DNA of 64,000 nucleotides from Streptomyces sp. G-G2 (lineage in GTDB: Bacteria; Actinomycetota; Actinomycetes; Streptomycetales; Streptomycetaceae). Positions 9,128-17,185 of this stretch are shown here, in pieces. The notes under the pieces were generated by a model. That model worked only from the letters and a program-made list of their open reading frames with translations, made no database searches and was not told where the DNA came from. Made by a program: the position numbers and the translations under genes. Position 1 is the first letter of the stretch. Each line of letters begins with the position of its first letter. The stretch is taken from positions 62,001 to 126,000 of the forward strand of contig NZ_JASISO010000013.1 of NCBI RefSeq assembly GCF_030063135.1, written 5' to 3'.

Positions 9128-10251
9128 CCCTCAAGTTCCCCAGGCCCACGGACCCCGGCGCTGACGCGGCCCCGGGCGCCGACCCGCACGCCGGCCCGCA
9201 CGCCGGCCCCGACCCGGGCGTGCCCCGTGCGGCGAAGCCCGCGCCCCGGCCCGGCGCCCGGGCCCGGATCGCCCTCGTGGCCGCCGCCGTCGTACTCCTC
9301 GGGGGAGGCTCCGTCGGGTACGCCGTGCACGCCGGGCAGGGACACCGGTCGCAGAACCAACGGGGCGGCGCCGACGTCTCGTTCACCCTCGGCGGACCGG
9401 CGATCTACTTCCGGGACCCGGCCACGGGGCGGGTCGCGCACCAGCCCCTCACCGCGCCGGGGAGCCCCGCGCCGGACCGCGTCGGGGGCGGTCCCGTCTG
9501 CGACCGCTTCCACGCCGCCGGGGACACGGCCCTGTGCCTGCGCGCCGAGCCGGGGGTGCTGCCGAAGACGTACGCGATCGTTCTCGACCGGAACCTGCGC
9601 GAGGTGAGCCGGACCACCGTGCCAGGGATCCCGACCCGGGCCCGGGTGTCCGCCTCCGGGCACATGCTGGCCTGGACGGTGTTCGCCACCGGGGACTCCT
9701 ACTCCACCACCGGCTTCTCCACCCGGACCGCCGTCCTGGACCAGCGCACCGGGTACCTGGTGAAGTCCCTGGAGGAGATCCCGCTCACCCTCGACGGCGC
9801 CCGCCACCACGCCCCCGACGTCAACTACTGGGGGGTGTCCTTCGCCAGGGACGACGAGCGCTTCTACGCGACCGTCTCCACCAAGGGGCACACGTACCTC
9901 ATCGAGGGGAACATGAAGGACTGGTCGGCGAAGGTGCTGCGGGAGAACGTGGAATGCCCGTCCCTGTCGCCGGACAACACCCGGGTCGCGTTCAAGAAGC
10001 GCGTCTCCGACGACCCCGCCGCGCCCTGGCGGCTGTACGTCCTGGACCTGCGGACCATGGTGGAGACTCCGCTCGCCGAGACGCGCGGCATCGACGACCA
10101 GGCGTCCTGGACCGACGACCACACGGTCGCCTACGCCCTGCCGGGCGCGGGCGGTCGCGCGAGCGACGTCTGGAGCGTGCCCGCCGACGGCACCGGCACG
10201 CCCCGGCTGACCGTCGCGGGGGGATCGTCACCGGTCGCCCTGGCGGGCTGA
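9124..10251 (+). CDS. Membrane-anchored TolB/WD40-like beta-propeller protein
   Basis: Protein of 375 residues with a Pro/Ala-rich cytoplasmic N-terminus, one transmembrane helix at about residues 48-66 (ALVAAAVVLLGGGSVGYAVHAG) and an extracytoplasmic domain. Repeated strands such as PSLSPDNTRVAFKKR and SWTDDHTVAYALPG look like PD40/TolB propeller blades. I recognise no catalytic motif. The ATG at 9124 overlaps the MFS stop (ATGA) and has AAAGG about 9 nt upstream. As third gene of the phosphoesterase-MFS operon it may be a sensor or scaffold at the cell surface. Confidence 0.75.
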   Translation: MTLKFPRPTDPGADAAPGADPHAGPHAGPDPGVPRAAKPAPRPGARARIALVAAAVVLLGGGSVGYAVHAGQGHRSQNQRGGADVSFTLGGPAIYFRDPATGRVAHQPLTAPGSPAPDRVGGGPVCDRFHAAGDTALCLRAEPGVLPKTYAIVLDRNLREVSRTTVPGIPTRARVSASGHMLAWTVFATGDSYSTTGFSTRTAVLDQRTGYLVKSLEEIPLTLDGARHHAPDVNYWGVSFARDDERFYATVSTKGHTYLIEGNMKDWSAKVLRENVECPSLSPDNTRVAFKKRVSDDPAAPWRLYVLDLRTMVETPLAETRGIDDQASWTDDHTVAYALPGAGGRASDVWSVPADGTGTPRLTVAGGSSPVALAG

Positions 10252-10376
10252 CCACGTGCGGGCGCGGCGGTGCCCCGGGGACCGGGACCACCGGCTCGGC
10301 CGAGTGCGCAGGGCGGCGGTGTCGGGCGCGCACGCACCCCGACCGGCCGTCCCCGGGCCCACCGCGCGGCCCGCTT

Positions 10377-10407
10377 GGTCCAGACCTATTGACCTCCGGT
10401 CTAGACC
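10377..10407 (+). promoter_or_regulatory. Two DasR-type (dre) boxes upstream of chitinase
   Basis: Direct copies GGTCCAGACC (10377-10386) and GGTCTAGACC (10398-10407) are 21 bp apart, two helical turns. They match the 12-bp direct repeats (TGGTCCAGACCT) known in Streptomyces chitinase promoters and bound by the GntR-family N-acetylglucosamine regulator DasR. They overlap the putative core promoter. Confidence 0.9.
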
Positions 10408-10417
10408 TCCCTACTGT
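10389..10417 (+). promoter_or_regulatory. Putative chitinase promoter
   Basis: A -35-like TTGACC at 10389-10394 and -10-like TACTGT at 10412-10417 are separated by 17 bp, and lie between and over the two dre boxes. Repressor binding would directly block polymerase. Confidence 0.6.
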
Positions 10418-10473
10418 CTTCCACCACCCCACGCACCTCCCAGGGTTCCCCACAGTCCAGGAGGCAATCTCCC

Positions 10474-11529
10474 ATGCTCCGTCGCACCGCACGCGTTCTG
10501 ATGGCCTGTACGGCAGCCGCCCTCGCGTTGCCCAACCTGATCGCCGCGGCCCAGGCACCCGCACCGGCGGCCGACGTCTGCGCCGTCAAGTCGAGGCCCG
10601 CGGGCAAGGTTCTCCAGGGGTACTGGGAGAACTGGGACGGCGCCTCGAACGGCGTCCACCCCCCGCTCGGCTGGATCCCCCTCACCGACAGCCGCATCCA
10701 GAGCCACGGCTACAACGTCATCAACGCCGCGTTCCCGGTCATCCGCTCGGACGGCACCGTCCTGTGGGAAGACGGCATGGACTCGACGGTCAAGGTGGCC
10801 ACGCCGACCGAGATGTGCCAGGCCAAGGCCGCGGGCCAGACGGTCCTGATGTCGATCGGGGGCGCGGCGGCGGGCATCGACCTGAGTTCGAGCGCCGTCG
10901 CCGACCGGTTCGTCGCGACGGTCGTGCCGATCCTGAAGAAGTACAACTTCGACGGGATCGACATCGACATCGAGACCGGACTCGTCGGCAGCGGCAGCAT
11001 CAAGACGCTGTCGGCCTCCCAGGCCAACCTCGTCCGCGTCATCGACGGCGTGCTCGCCCAGATGCCCTCGAACTTCGGTCTCACGATGGCGCCGGAGACG
11101 GCCTACGTCACCGGGGGCAGCGTGGCGTACGGCTCCATCTGGGGGGCGTACCTGCCGATCGTGAAGAAGTACGCGGACAACGGCCGCCTGTGGTGGCTGA
11201 ACATGCAGTACTACAACGGCAGCATGTACGGCTGCTCGGGCGACTCGTACTCCGCCGGTACGGTCCAGGGCTTCACGGCGCAGACCGACTGCCTGAACAA
11301 GGGGCTGGTGGTCCAGGGCACCACGATCAAGGTGCCCTACGACAAGCAGGTCCCGGGCCTCCCCGCCCAACCGGGCGCGGGCGGCGGCTACATGGCGCCC
11401 AGCCTGGTGGCGCAGGCCTGGAACACGTACGGCGGCGACCTGAAGGGCCTGATGACCTGGTCCGCGAACTGGGACGGCTCGAAGAGCTGGACGTTCGGCA
11501 ACAACGTCAAAGCCCTCCAGGGCCGCTGA
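10474..11529 (+). CDS. Secreted GH18 chitinase
   Basis: Extracellular chitinase of 351 residues consisting of a signal peptide (about 1-33, ending in AQA or APAA) and a single glycoside hydrolase family 18 TIM barrel. The catalytic DxxDxDxE motif is visible as FDGIDIDIE near residue 160, with upstream SIGG (VLMSIGGAA) and downstream LTMAPE, LWWLNMQYYN and GLMTWSANWD, all expected of bacterial GH18 enzymes. There is no separate chitin-binding or Fn3 domain. The ATG at 10474 follows AGGAGG at 10459-10464. Transcription is likely controlled by DasR and induced by chitin via the two boxes upstream. It hydrolyses beta-1,4 bonds in chitin. Confidence 0.96.
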   Translation: MLRRTARVLMACTAAALALPNLIAAAQAPAPAADVCAVKSRPAGKVLQGYWENWDGASNGVHPPLGWIPLTDSRIQSHGYNVINAAFPVIRSDGTVLWEDGMDSTVKVATPTEMCQAKAAGQTVLMSIGGAAAGIDLSSSAVADRFVATVVPILKKYNFDGIDIDIETGLVGSGSIKTLSASQANLVRVIDGVLAQMPSNFGLTMAPETAYVTGGSVAYGSIWGAYLPIVKKYADNGRLWWLNMQYYNGSMYGCSGDSYSAGTVQGFTAQTDCLNKGLVVQGTTIKVPYDKQVPGLPAQPGAGGGYMAPSLVAQAWNTYGGDLKGLMTWSANWDGSKSWTFGNNVKALQGR

Positions 11530-11580
11530 GCCCCCCGGCCTGACCCCCAAACCCCACCCACCCCGCTGTGGCCCCACCGC

Positions 11581-11616
11581 GCCCCGCCCCCGGTGGCGCG
11601 CCCCGCCCCCGGTGGC
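11581..11616. repeat. 19-bp-period tandem duplication
   Basis: The 17-mer GCCCCGCCCCCGGTGGC occurs at 11581-11597 and again at 11600-11616, downstream of the chitinase gene. It is a small local duplication with no evident function. Confidence 0.7.
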
Positions 11617-11628
11617 GCGGGAGCGCGG

Positions 11629-11829
11629 TCACCGGGCCGGCGGCTGCGGTGGCCGGATGAGGCGGCGGACGGCTTCGACCACTGTCGTGCGGTGGTGCGC
11701 CAGCCGGGCCGGGGGCCAGGCGGCGCCCGGGTCGTCCGTGGTCGAGCCGCTCGTCCGCCCCGTCCAGGCCTGCGCCAGGCCCGTCACGAGGGCGAGGAGG
11801 TCCGCCGGGTCGAGGCCGGGGTCGATGAG
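11629..11829 (-). pseudogene. C-terminal fragment, TetR-regulator-like
   Basis: Reading on the minus strand, a frame of about 67 codons begins abruptly with LIDPGLDPADLLALVTGLAQAW and ends with a stop at 11629. The pattern of an acidic Asp-Pro-x-Leu-Asp-Pro turn followed by an ALVTGLAQAW helix and a basic tail (HHRTTVVEAVRRLIRP) resembles the ligand-binding C-terminus of TetR-family regulators. It has no start and is fused out of frame to the peptidoglycan-binding pseudogene just upstream, so a deletion junction is likely. Assignment to TetR is an inference from the pattern alone. Confidence 0.45.
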
Positions 11830-12581
11830 CCTCCTGGAAGGAGCGGACGGCGTCCTCCGTGGTCCCGTCGTACCGGCCCCGCTGGGGGCGCGGCCACAGA
11901 CCGACCTGGGCGAGCCGTACTTGCAGCTCGACCACCGGGGGCCCCTGGTCGCCCCGTTCCAGCGTTTCGGGCGGTGGGGGCGACGACCGCGCGGGGTCGT
12001 CCGGAGTGGGGCTCGGGCTCCCCACGGGCCCCGGGGGGACGGAAGCCGAGGCGCCGTCCGCGGGCGGGGCGGTGACCGAGGCGGACGGGTGCGGACCGGG
12101 ACGGAGCCGGACGATGTACGGAGGAGCTGGGTGCGACCGACGGCGCGGCGTTCGAGGCGTCCGGGGAGGGGGCGCCGGTCGGGACGATGAGCAGCGTGGC
12201 CGTGGGGCAAGCCGTCGAGCGCCCGGAGTCCGTAGCCACGTGGACCAGGGCGGCGGTCGCTGCCACGCCTACGACGGCGGCCACGGCGATCGCCCACCGT
12301 GATCCGCGCCGCCGACGCACGGACCGTCCGGCCGCTCGCGGGCCCGCGGGCCCGCGCCGCGCCTCGCAAGGACGGACACGCTGCGGGAAGTCCCGGTCGT
12401 CTCCCGGCCCGCTGTCCCGCGGTACCCGTACGTGCGCGGGCGGAGCGGGCGCTTCGTCCGGGGGCTGCGCCATGGAGAGGTAGGGACGGATCCGCTGGTG
12501 GCCGAACTCCTGGCCCTCCCGGTCCTGGGGGCAGGTGCAACGGGCGCCGACGCCGCGTCGCGGACAGCTCGGGGTGGTCAC
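11830..12581 (-). pseudogene. Frameshifted peptidoglycan-binding membrane protein
   Basis: The intact part starts at a GTG at 12581 after AGGAGA. It encodes a Cys-containing N-terminus (CPRRGVGARCTCPQD), the segment FGHQRIRPYLSM, a basic stretch and a transmembrane helix (WAIAVAAVVGVAATAALVHVA). A Ser/Pro-rich linker follows. In the linker (about 12,060-12,130) the meaningful frame changes. The second frame carries a PG_binding_1 domain: LERGDQGPPVVELQVRLAQVG, then RGRYDGTTEDAVRSFQ. After QE, near 11,830, sequence continuity is lost and a different frame with a TetR-like tail begins. The gene is therefore broken at least twice. Its architecture (zinc-ribbon-like start, RIRPY motif, TM, PG-binding repeat) is common in Streptomyces. 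Confidence 0.7.
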
Positions 12582-12842
12582 GGGTCTCCTGTCGAATGCT
12601 CGGGTCACGCGGAATGCGTGGGTGCGCCGACGCCGCACGCGCGCGCACGTGCCGGGTGGGCGCCGGGACAACGCGGCCCCCTCGCACCCGGTCACCACCT
12701 GCGCCGCGGGCATGCCGGAGGCCGGAGCAACTCAGGGGAACCGAAACTCAGGTGAACGGCTGCTCGTGGGAACGCCGACTCCTGGGAACGGGCCCCGCGG
12801 TCCGCGGTCCCGGCGGGCGGCGCTCCTTCGACGACACGGCCC
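12582..12842. other. Intergenic region, no gene seen
   Basis: About 260 bp between the start of the peptidoglycan-binding pseudogene and a possible MITE. No credible coding frame is visible; part of it must hold the former promoter of the pseudogene. Confidence 0.5.
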
Positions 12843-13003
12843 AAGGGCTGTCGCGTAGTCCCCGCGGGCGCGCGACGTCGGCTACGGCACCTCGCCGCGT
12901 TGTCGGATCGTCCGCGTGCGCCCCGCGTGAGCACGATCCTCCGCCGTGCGGTGCACCGCATCTGACGCCGCGCGCTGATCAGCCGCGGATTGCGGGACAG
13001 CCC
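12843..13003. mobile_element. Possible MITE with GGGCTGTC terminal inverted repeats
   Basis: The left end AAGGGCTGTCGCGTAGTCC (12843-12861) and the reverse complement of the right end, GAGGGCTGTCCCGCAATCC, match at about 15-16 of 19 positions, bounding about 160 bp without coding capacity. Ends starting GGGCTGTCCCG are familiar from actinobacterial insertion sequences. The right end abuts the stop codon of the DeoR-type gene at 13004. No clear target duplication is visible. Confidence 0.5.
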
Positions 13004-13810
13004 TCAGGACTGGGTGGCGCCCAGGATCAGCCGGCCCACGGCATCGCCCAGCACGGAGCGGGCCTGGGCATCCAGCCCGTCGTCCGACACGAAGTAGTCG
13101 ATTTCCGACAGGGTGATGAACCGGCTGAGGCCCACCACGCCCCACTTGGTGTGGTCCGCGACCACGGCCACCTGGGTGGCGGATTCGACCAGCGCGCGGT
13201 TGGTCTGCGCTTCCGCGAGGTTCGGGGTCGTCGCACCGGCCCGTTCGGAAACGCCGTGGGCGCCCATGACGAGCAGGTCCACCTGGAGGGAGCGGATCGA
13301 CTGGTCCGCCAGCGGACCGACCAGGGAAGCAGACTTCGTGGGAGTGCCGCCGGTGAGGAGCACCGTACGGCCCACCGAACCGGTCTCCGCTCCCGTCGGC
13401 CGCAGCAGCTCCGCGACCGGCAGCGAGTTCGTCACCACGGTCAGGCCCGCGACGTCCCGGAGTCGGGCCGCCACCGCGTAGGAGGTCGTCCCCCCGGAGA
13501 TGGCGACGACGCTGCCCGGCTTCACGAGAGCCGCCGCGGCCTCCGCGACCGCCGCCTTGGCCCGTGACTCCAGGCCGGTCTTGGTCTCGAAGGGCGGTTC
13601 GTCCCCGGTAGTCGCCGAGGCTCTGATCGCGCCGCCGTGCACCTTCGACAGGGAGCCCCGGCCGGCCAGCACGTCGAGGTCGCGGCGGATGGTCATGTCC
13701 GAGACGCCCAGCTGTTCGACGAGTTCGGCCACGCGCACCGCGCCGTCGCGGCGCACGATGTCGAGGATCAGTGCCCTCCGCTGGGGTGCAAGGCGCGCCG
13801 CGTCCGTCAC
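13004..13810 (-). CDS. DeoR/GlpR-family sugar regulator (copy 1)
   Basis: DNA-binding repressor of 268 residues. The N-terminal DeoR winged helix (RRALILDIVRRDGAVRVAELVEQLGVSDMTIRRDLDVL) is followed by a DeoRC sugar-phosphate sensor domain with ISGGTTSYAVA, VVTNSLPVAELL, GAHGVSERAGATTPNLAEA, VVADHTKWG and DYFVSDDGL. The start is the GTG at 13810; its paralogue at 16319-17128 aligns from this residue on, so the longer reading from 13864 was rejected. It lies 105 nt after galK on the same strand and could be the last gene of the gal operon. It presumably binds a phosphorylated sugar and controls galT-galK. Confidence 0.92.
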   Translation of the reverse strand: MTDAARLAPQRRALILDIVRRDGAVRVAELVEQLGVSDMTIRRDLDVLAGRGSLSKVHGGAIRASATTGDEPPFETKTGLESRAKAAVAEAAAALVKPGSVVAISGGTTSYAVAARLRDVAGLTVVTNSLPVAELLRPTGAETGSVGRTVLLTGGTPTKSASLVGPLADQSIRSLQVDLLVMGAHGVSERAGATTPNLAEAQTNRALVESATQVAVVADHTKWGVVGLSRFITLSEIDYFVSDDGLDAQARSVLGDAVGRLILGATQS

Positions 13811-13844
13811 GATCTCGTCCCCGCTTCTCTGCCGGCCGTGTGCG

Positions 13845-13859
13845 GTGTGAAAAACACAC
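13845..13859. promoter_or_regulatory. Small inverted repeat GTGTG-A5-CACAC before DeoR copy 1
   Basis: A 5-bp perfect inverted repeat around an A5 core, 35 nt upstream of the regulator start and between galK and the regulator. It could be an operator for autoregulation or a weak attenuator; the sequence alone does not decide. Confidence 0.35.
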
Positions 13860-13915
13860 AACAACCCTCACGAACGAACAGTCTACGTCGGCGGGCCGCC
13901 GGCCCGGGGTGCTCC

Positions 13916-15100
13916 TCATGCGAGGCGCCGGGCACCGGGCGCCGGTGAAACGGCGAACAGGTGCGGCGCGCGGTACCCGGCCGCGCGGAACGCTCGGGTG
14001 ACAGCGGTCTCCAGCGCGCTCGCGTGCTCCTCGGCAACCAGCACGATGACGGATCCGCCGAAACCGCCGCCGGTCATGCGCGCCCCCAGCGCGCCCGCCT
14101 CCAGAGCCGTGTCCACCACCAGGTCGGTCTCGGCGCACGAGACCGCGTAGTCGTCCCGCAGTGACGCGTGGCCCGCCGAGATGATCGGACCCAGTGCCGC
14201 GACGAGCCCCGCCCGGAGGTGGGCGACGGCCTCGGCGACCCGCGCGTTCTCGGTCACCACGTGCCGGACCAGGGGCACCAGGTGCGCGGGAAGCAGCCGC
14301 CCGGCGCGGGGCAGGTCGTCCGGCGAGAGGTCCCGCAGCGCCGCCAGGCCGAGCAGGCCGGCAGCCCGCTCGCAGCCGGCCCGCAGAGCGGCGTACGCGC
14401 CGTCCCCGAGGTCGTGCTTGACCCGGGTGTCGACGACCAGCAGGCGCAGCCCCTCCGTCTCCGGGGCGAACGGCACCTGTTCGTGGACCCCGGCCCGGAT
14501 GTCCAGGTGCAGGGCCTGGCCGGCGGCGCAGCAGGCGGAGGCCATCTGGTCCATCATCCCGCAGGGGACGCCCGCGAAGCCGTTCTCCGCACGCTGGGCG
14601 ATCAGAGCGAGCGCGGACGGCGTGAGACCGAGCCCGTAGAGGTCGCCGTAGGCGAAGGCGACCGCGCATTCGAGCGCGGCCGAGGACGACAGGCCGGCTC
14701 CGGTCGGCACCGTGCTGTCGATGTGGAGGTCGGCGCCGCCGGTCTCGTGCCCGGCCTCGCGCAGGGCCCAGACGACTCCGGCCGGGTACGCGCCCCAGGT
14801 GGTGACGGCTCCGGGCACCAGGTCGGCGACGCCGAGGTCGATGACCGGGCCCTCCCCCTGCTCGCTGTGCAGTCTCAACCGTCCGTCCCGGCGCCGCCTC
14901 GCCGCGACGAGGGTGTTCTGCGGGATGGCGATCGGCAGGGCGAACCCGTCGTTGTAGTCGGTGTGTTCGCCGATCAGGTTGACCCGGCCGGGCGCTGCCC
15001 AGACCCCGTCGGGGTCCGCGCCGAAGACGCGCCGGAAGCCCTCTTCCACGTGGCGGACCGCGCGGTCCTCGCCGTTGCCCGGGACGGGGGTCCCGGTCAT
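13916..15100 (-). CDS. galK: Galactokinase
   Basis: GHMP-family sugar kinase of 394 residues that phosphorylates galactose at C1 with ATP, the first step of the Leloir pathway in the cytoplasm. The galactokinase signature GRVNLIGEHTDYNDGFALP is near residue 40, the ATP-binding PTGAGLSSSAALE near 130, and the GHMP motif 3 GARMTGGGFGGSVIVLV near 345. Length and motif spacing are normal. The ATG at 15100 overlaps the galT stop (ATGA), so translation is coupled. It is the second gene of a galT-galK unit; a galE epimerase gene, often between them in streptomycetes, is absent here. Confidence 0.97.
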   Translation of the reverse strand: MTGTPVPGNGEDRAVRHVEEGFRRVFGADPDGVWAAPGRVNLIGEHTDYNDGFALPIAIPQNTLVAARRRRDGRLRLHSEQGEGPVIDLGVADLVPGAVTTWGAYPAGVVWALREAGHETGGADLHIDSTVPTGAGLSSSAALECAVAFAYGDLYGLGLTPSALALIAQRAENGFAGVPCGMMDQMASACCAAGQALHLDIRAGVHEQVPFAPETEGLRLLVVDTRVKHDLGDGAYAALRAGCERAAGLLGLAALRDLSPDDLPRAGRLLPAHLVPLVRHVVTENARVAEAVAHLRAGLVAALGPIISAGHASLRDDYAVSCAETDLVVDTALEAGALGARMTGGGFGGSVIVLVAEEHASALETAVTRAFRAAGYRAPHLFAVSPAPGARRLA

Positions 15101-16146
15101 GACGCGACCTCCCGCAGCCGTTCGGCCGCCGCTTCCGGCGCCACGTCGTTGACGAAGGAGTCCATGCCCGATTCCACTCCGGCGAGGTACTTCAGCTTGT
15201 CGGCCGTGCGCCGGACCGTGAACAGCTCCAGGTGCAGGGCCAGTTCCGCCCCGACGGACTTCGGCGCCTGGTGCCAGGCGGAGATGTACGGGGTGGGAGC
15301 CGCCTGCGCGAGCGCCCCTTCACGGAGGAACAAGCGGTCGAACCGGCGCAGCAGTTCCAGGTACATGCCGGGGAACTCCGCGCGCTCCGCCTCCGTGAGA
15401 CGCGTGAGGTCGGGGACCCGGCGGTGGGGATAGAGGTGGACCTCGTAGGGCCAACGGGCGGCGTAGGGAACGAACGCGGTCCAGTGTTCACCGGCCAGGA
15501 CCACGCGCGAGGCCGCCGCGCGGGCCTGCGCCAGCAGGTCCTCGAAGAGGTTCCCCCCGGTGGCGGACCGGTGCGCGTTCGCGACGGCGACCATCTTGGC
15601 GGTGCGCGGCGAGACGAAGGGGAAGGCGTAGATCTGGCCGTGCGGGTGGGCGAGGGTCACGCCGATCTCCGCGCCGCGGTTCTCGAAGCAGTACACCTGC
15701 TCGACGCCGGGCAGGGCCGTCAGCGTCTCGGTACGGTCCGTCCAGGCGTCGAGGACCAAGCGTGCCCGGTCCTCGGTCAGCTCGGCGAAGCTCGCTCCGT
15801 GCTCGGAGGTGAAGCACACGACGTCGCAGCGCCCGACGCGCCCGGCCAGGGAGGGGAAGCGGTTCTCGAACACGGCCACGTCGTAGTGCGCCGCGGGGAT
15901 CTCGCCGTAATGCCCGTCCCCGGAGGGGCAGAGGGGACACGCGTCGGTCGGCGGATGGTGAATGCGGCCCTGCCGGTGCGAGGCGATCGTCACCCAGTCA
16001 CCGGTGGCGAGGTCCAAGCGCAGTTCCGGCCGGCTCTCGACGGGCTCCAGCGGACGCCGGTCGACCGCGTCCCGCTCGGCGTCGTCGTCCAGGTCGTAGT
16101 AGATCAGCTCGCGGCCGTCCGCGAGCTTCGTCGTGGTTCTCTTCAC
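15097..16146 (-). CDS. galT: Galactose-1-phosphate uridylyltransferase
   Basis: Cytoplasmic Leloir enzyme of 349 residues that transfers UMP from UDP-glucose to galactose-1-phosphate. The zinc site CPLCPSG near residue 57, ENRFPSLAG, FENRGAEIGVTLAHPHGQIYAFP (active-site HPHxQ) and WPYEVHLYPHRRVPDL are all present. The GTG at 16146 (VKRTTTKLADGRELIYYD) is preferred because family similarity begins there; no good Shine-Dalgarno precedes it. A promoter-like pair lies 54-81 bp upstream, so galT probably starts the operon galT-galK, perhaps with the downstream DeoR regulator. A related DeoR regulator sits immediately upstream in the same direction. Confidence 0.96.
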   Translation of the reverse strand: MKRTTTKLADGRELIYYDLDDDAERDAVDRRPLEPVESRPELRLDLATGDWVTIASHRQGRIHHPPTDACPLCPSGDGHYGEIPAAHYDVAVFENRFPSLAGRVGRCDVVCFTSEHGASFAELTEDRARLVLDAWTDRTETLTALPGVEQVYCFENRGAEIGVTLAHPHGQIYAFPFVSPRTAKMVAVANAHRSATGGNLFEDLLAQARAAASRVVLAGEHWTAFVPYAARWPYEVHLYPHRRVPDLTRLTEAERAEFPGMYLELLRRFDRLFLREGALAQAAPTPYISAWHQAPKSVGAELALHLELFTVRRTADKLKYLAGVESGMDSFVNDVAPEAAAERLREVAS

Positions 16147-16199
16147 GGAACGTGCCCGTCTCTCGAATGTACGGCGGCTCCGGGAGCCACACATCGACA

Positions 16200-16227
16200 A
16201 GAGTAAACAAGAATCAACTGAAGTCAA
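16200..16227 (-). promoter_or_regulatory. Putative galT promoter with repeated GTTGA half-sites
   Basis: On the minus strand, TTGACT (16222-16227) and TACTCT (16200-16205) are spaced by 16 bp in an unusually AT-rich patch. The segment contains GTTGACTTCAGTTGATT, two GTTGA half-sites one helical turn apart. This would suit binding of a DeoR-type repressor over the promoter. Confidence 0.55.
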
Positions 16228-16318
16228 CGTTCGAGTCCGAGCCTTGGGTGCGATCGCCCGTGCGGGACGGCCCGCACGGCCGTCGGGAGCCGTGTGGCCC
16301 GGTCATGCGGGAACGCGC

Positions 16319-17128
16319 TTACGGCGCCTGCGTGTTCGCCAGGATCAGGCGGCCCACGTTCTCCCCGAGGAGTGCGCGCGCCTGCGCGCCGAGCCCGTCG
16401 TCGGACACGAAATAGTCGATCTCGGACAGTGCGGCGAACCGGCTCAGACCGACGACGCCCCACTTGCTGTGATCGGCCACGACAGCCACCCGCGTCGCCG
16501 CGGACATCAGGGCGCGGTTGGTCTCCGCTTCCGCGAGGTTGGGAGTGGTCGCGCCGGCGCGTTCGGAGACGCCGTGGGCGCCGACGATCAGCAGATCGAC
16601 CTGTAGGGACCGGATCGCCTGATCCGCCAACGGCCCGACCAGCGAGGCCGACTTGGTGGGGGCTCCTCCCGTGACCAGCAGGGTCGGCCCGTCGGGCCCC
16701 TCCTCCCTCCCGGACGGCCGGAGCAACTCCGCCACGGGCAGGGAGTTGGTCACCACGGTCAGCCCGGCGATGTCGCGCAGCCGGTGCGCGACGGCGTACG
16801 TGGTCGTCCCTCCCGCGATCGCGACGACGCTGCCCGGCTTCACCAGTTCGGCCGCGGCGTCGGCGACCGCCGCCTTGGCCGTCGCTTCGAGGGTGAACTT
16901 GGCTTCGAAGCCCGGCTCGTCGGACGTGGTGCCGGAGGTGCGCACCGCCCCGCCGTGGACCTTTTCGACGGCTCCGGCCTTGGCCAGCACGTCCAGATCG
17001 CGGCGAATGGTCATGTCGGAGACCTTGAGTTGCTCCACGAGCACGGCCACGCGCACCGCCCCCTTGCGGCGCACCGTGTCGAGGATCAGTTCCCTCCGTT
17101 GAGCCGCTAGCGGTGTCGACTCCGTCAC
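16319..17128 (-). CDS. DeoR/GlpR-family sugar regulator (copy 2)
   Basis: Repressor of 269 residues and clear paralogue of the protein at 13004-13810 along its whole length. It has the same HTH (SDMTIRRDLDVLAK), the same sensor motifs IAGGTTTYAVAHRLRDI, VTNSLPVAELLRPSG, GAHGVSERAGATTPNLAEAETNRALM, ADHSKWG and DYFVSDDGL, and the same C-terminus RLILANTQ. The GTG at 17128 follows GGGTGG by 4 nt. It is transcribed toward galT, 172 nt upstream of it. Either copy, or both, may control galT-galK; divergence in the HTH-adjacent region suggests they may read different operators. Confidence 0.92.
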   Translation of the reverse strand: MTESTPLAAQRRELILDTVRRKGAVRVAVLVEQLKVSDMTIRRDLDVLAKAGAVEKVHGGAVRTSGTTSDEPGFEAKFTLEATAKAAVADAAAELVKPGSVVAIAGGTTTYAVAHRLRDIAGLTVVTNSLPVAELLRPSGREEGPDGPTLLVTGGAPTKSASLVGPLADQAIRSLQVDLLIVGAHGVSERAGATTPNLAEAETNRALMSAATRVAVVADHSKWGVVGLSRFAALSEIDYFVSDDGLGAQARALLGENVGRLILANTQAP

Positions 17129-17158
17129 AATTCCACCCGATGCTCTCCAACGAATTCT

Positions 17159-17185
17159 GGATGGCAGAAATTGTACACTGCATCC
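17159..17185. promoter_or_regulatory. Inverted repeat upstream of DeoR copy 2
   Basis: GGATGGCAG (17159-17167) and CTGCATCC (17178-17185) form an inverted repeat with one bulged base around AAATTGTACA, 31 bp upstream of the regulator start. It is AT-rich at the centre and a good candidate for an autoregulatory operator. Confidence 0.5.
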
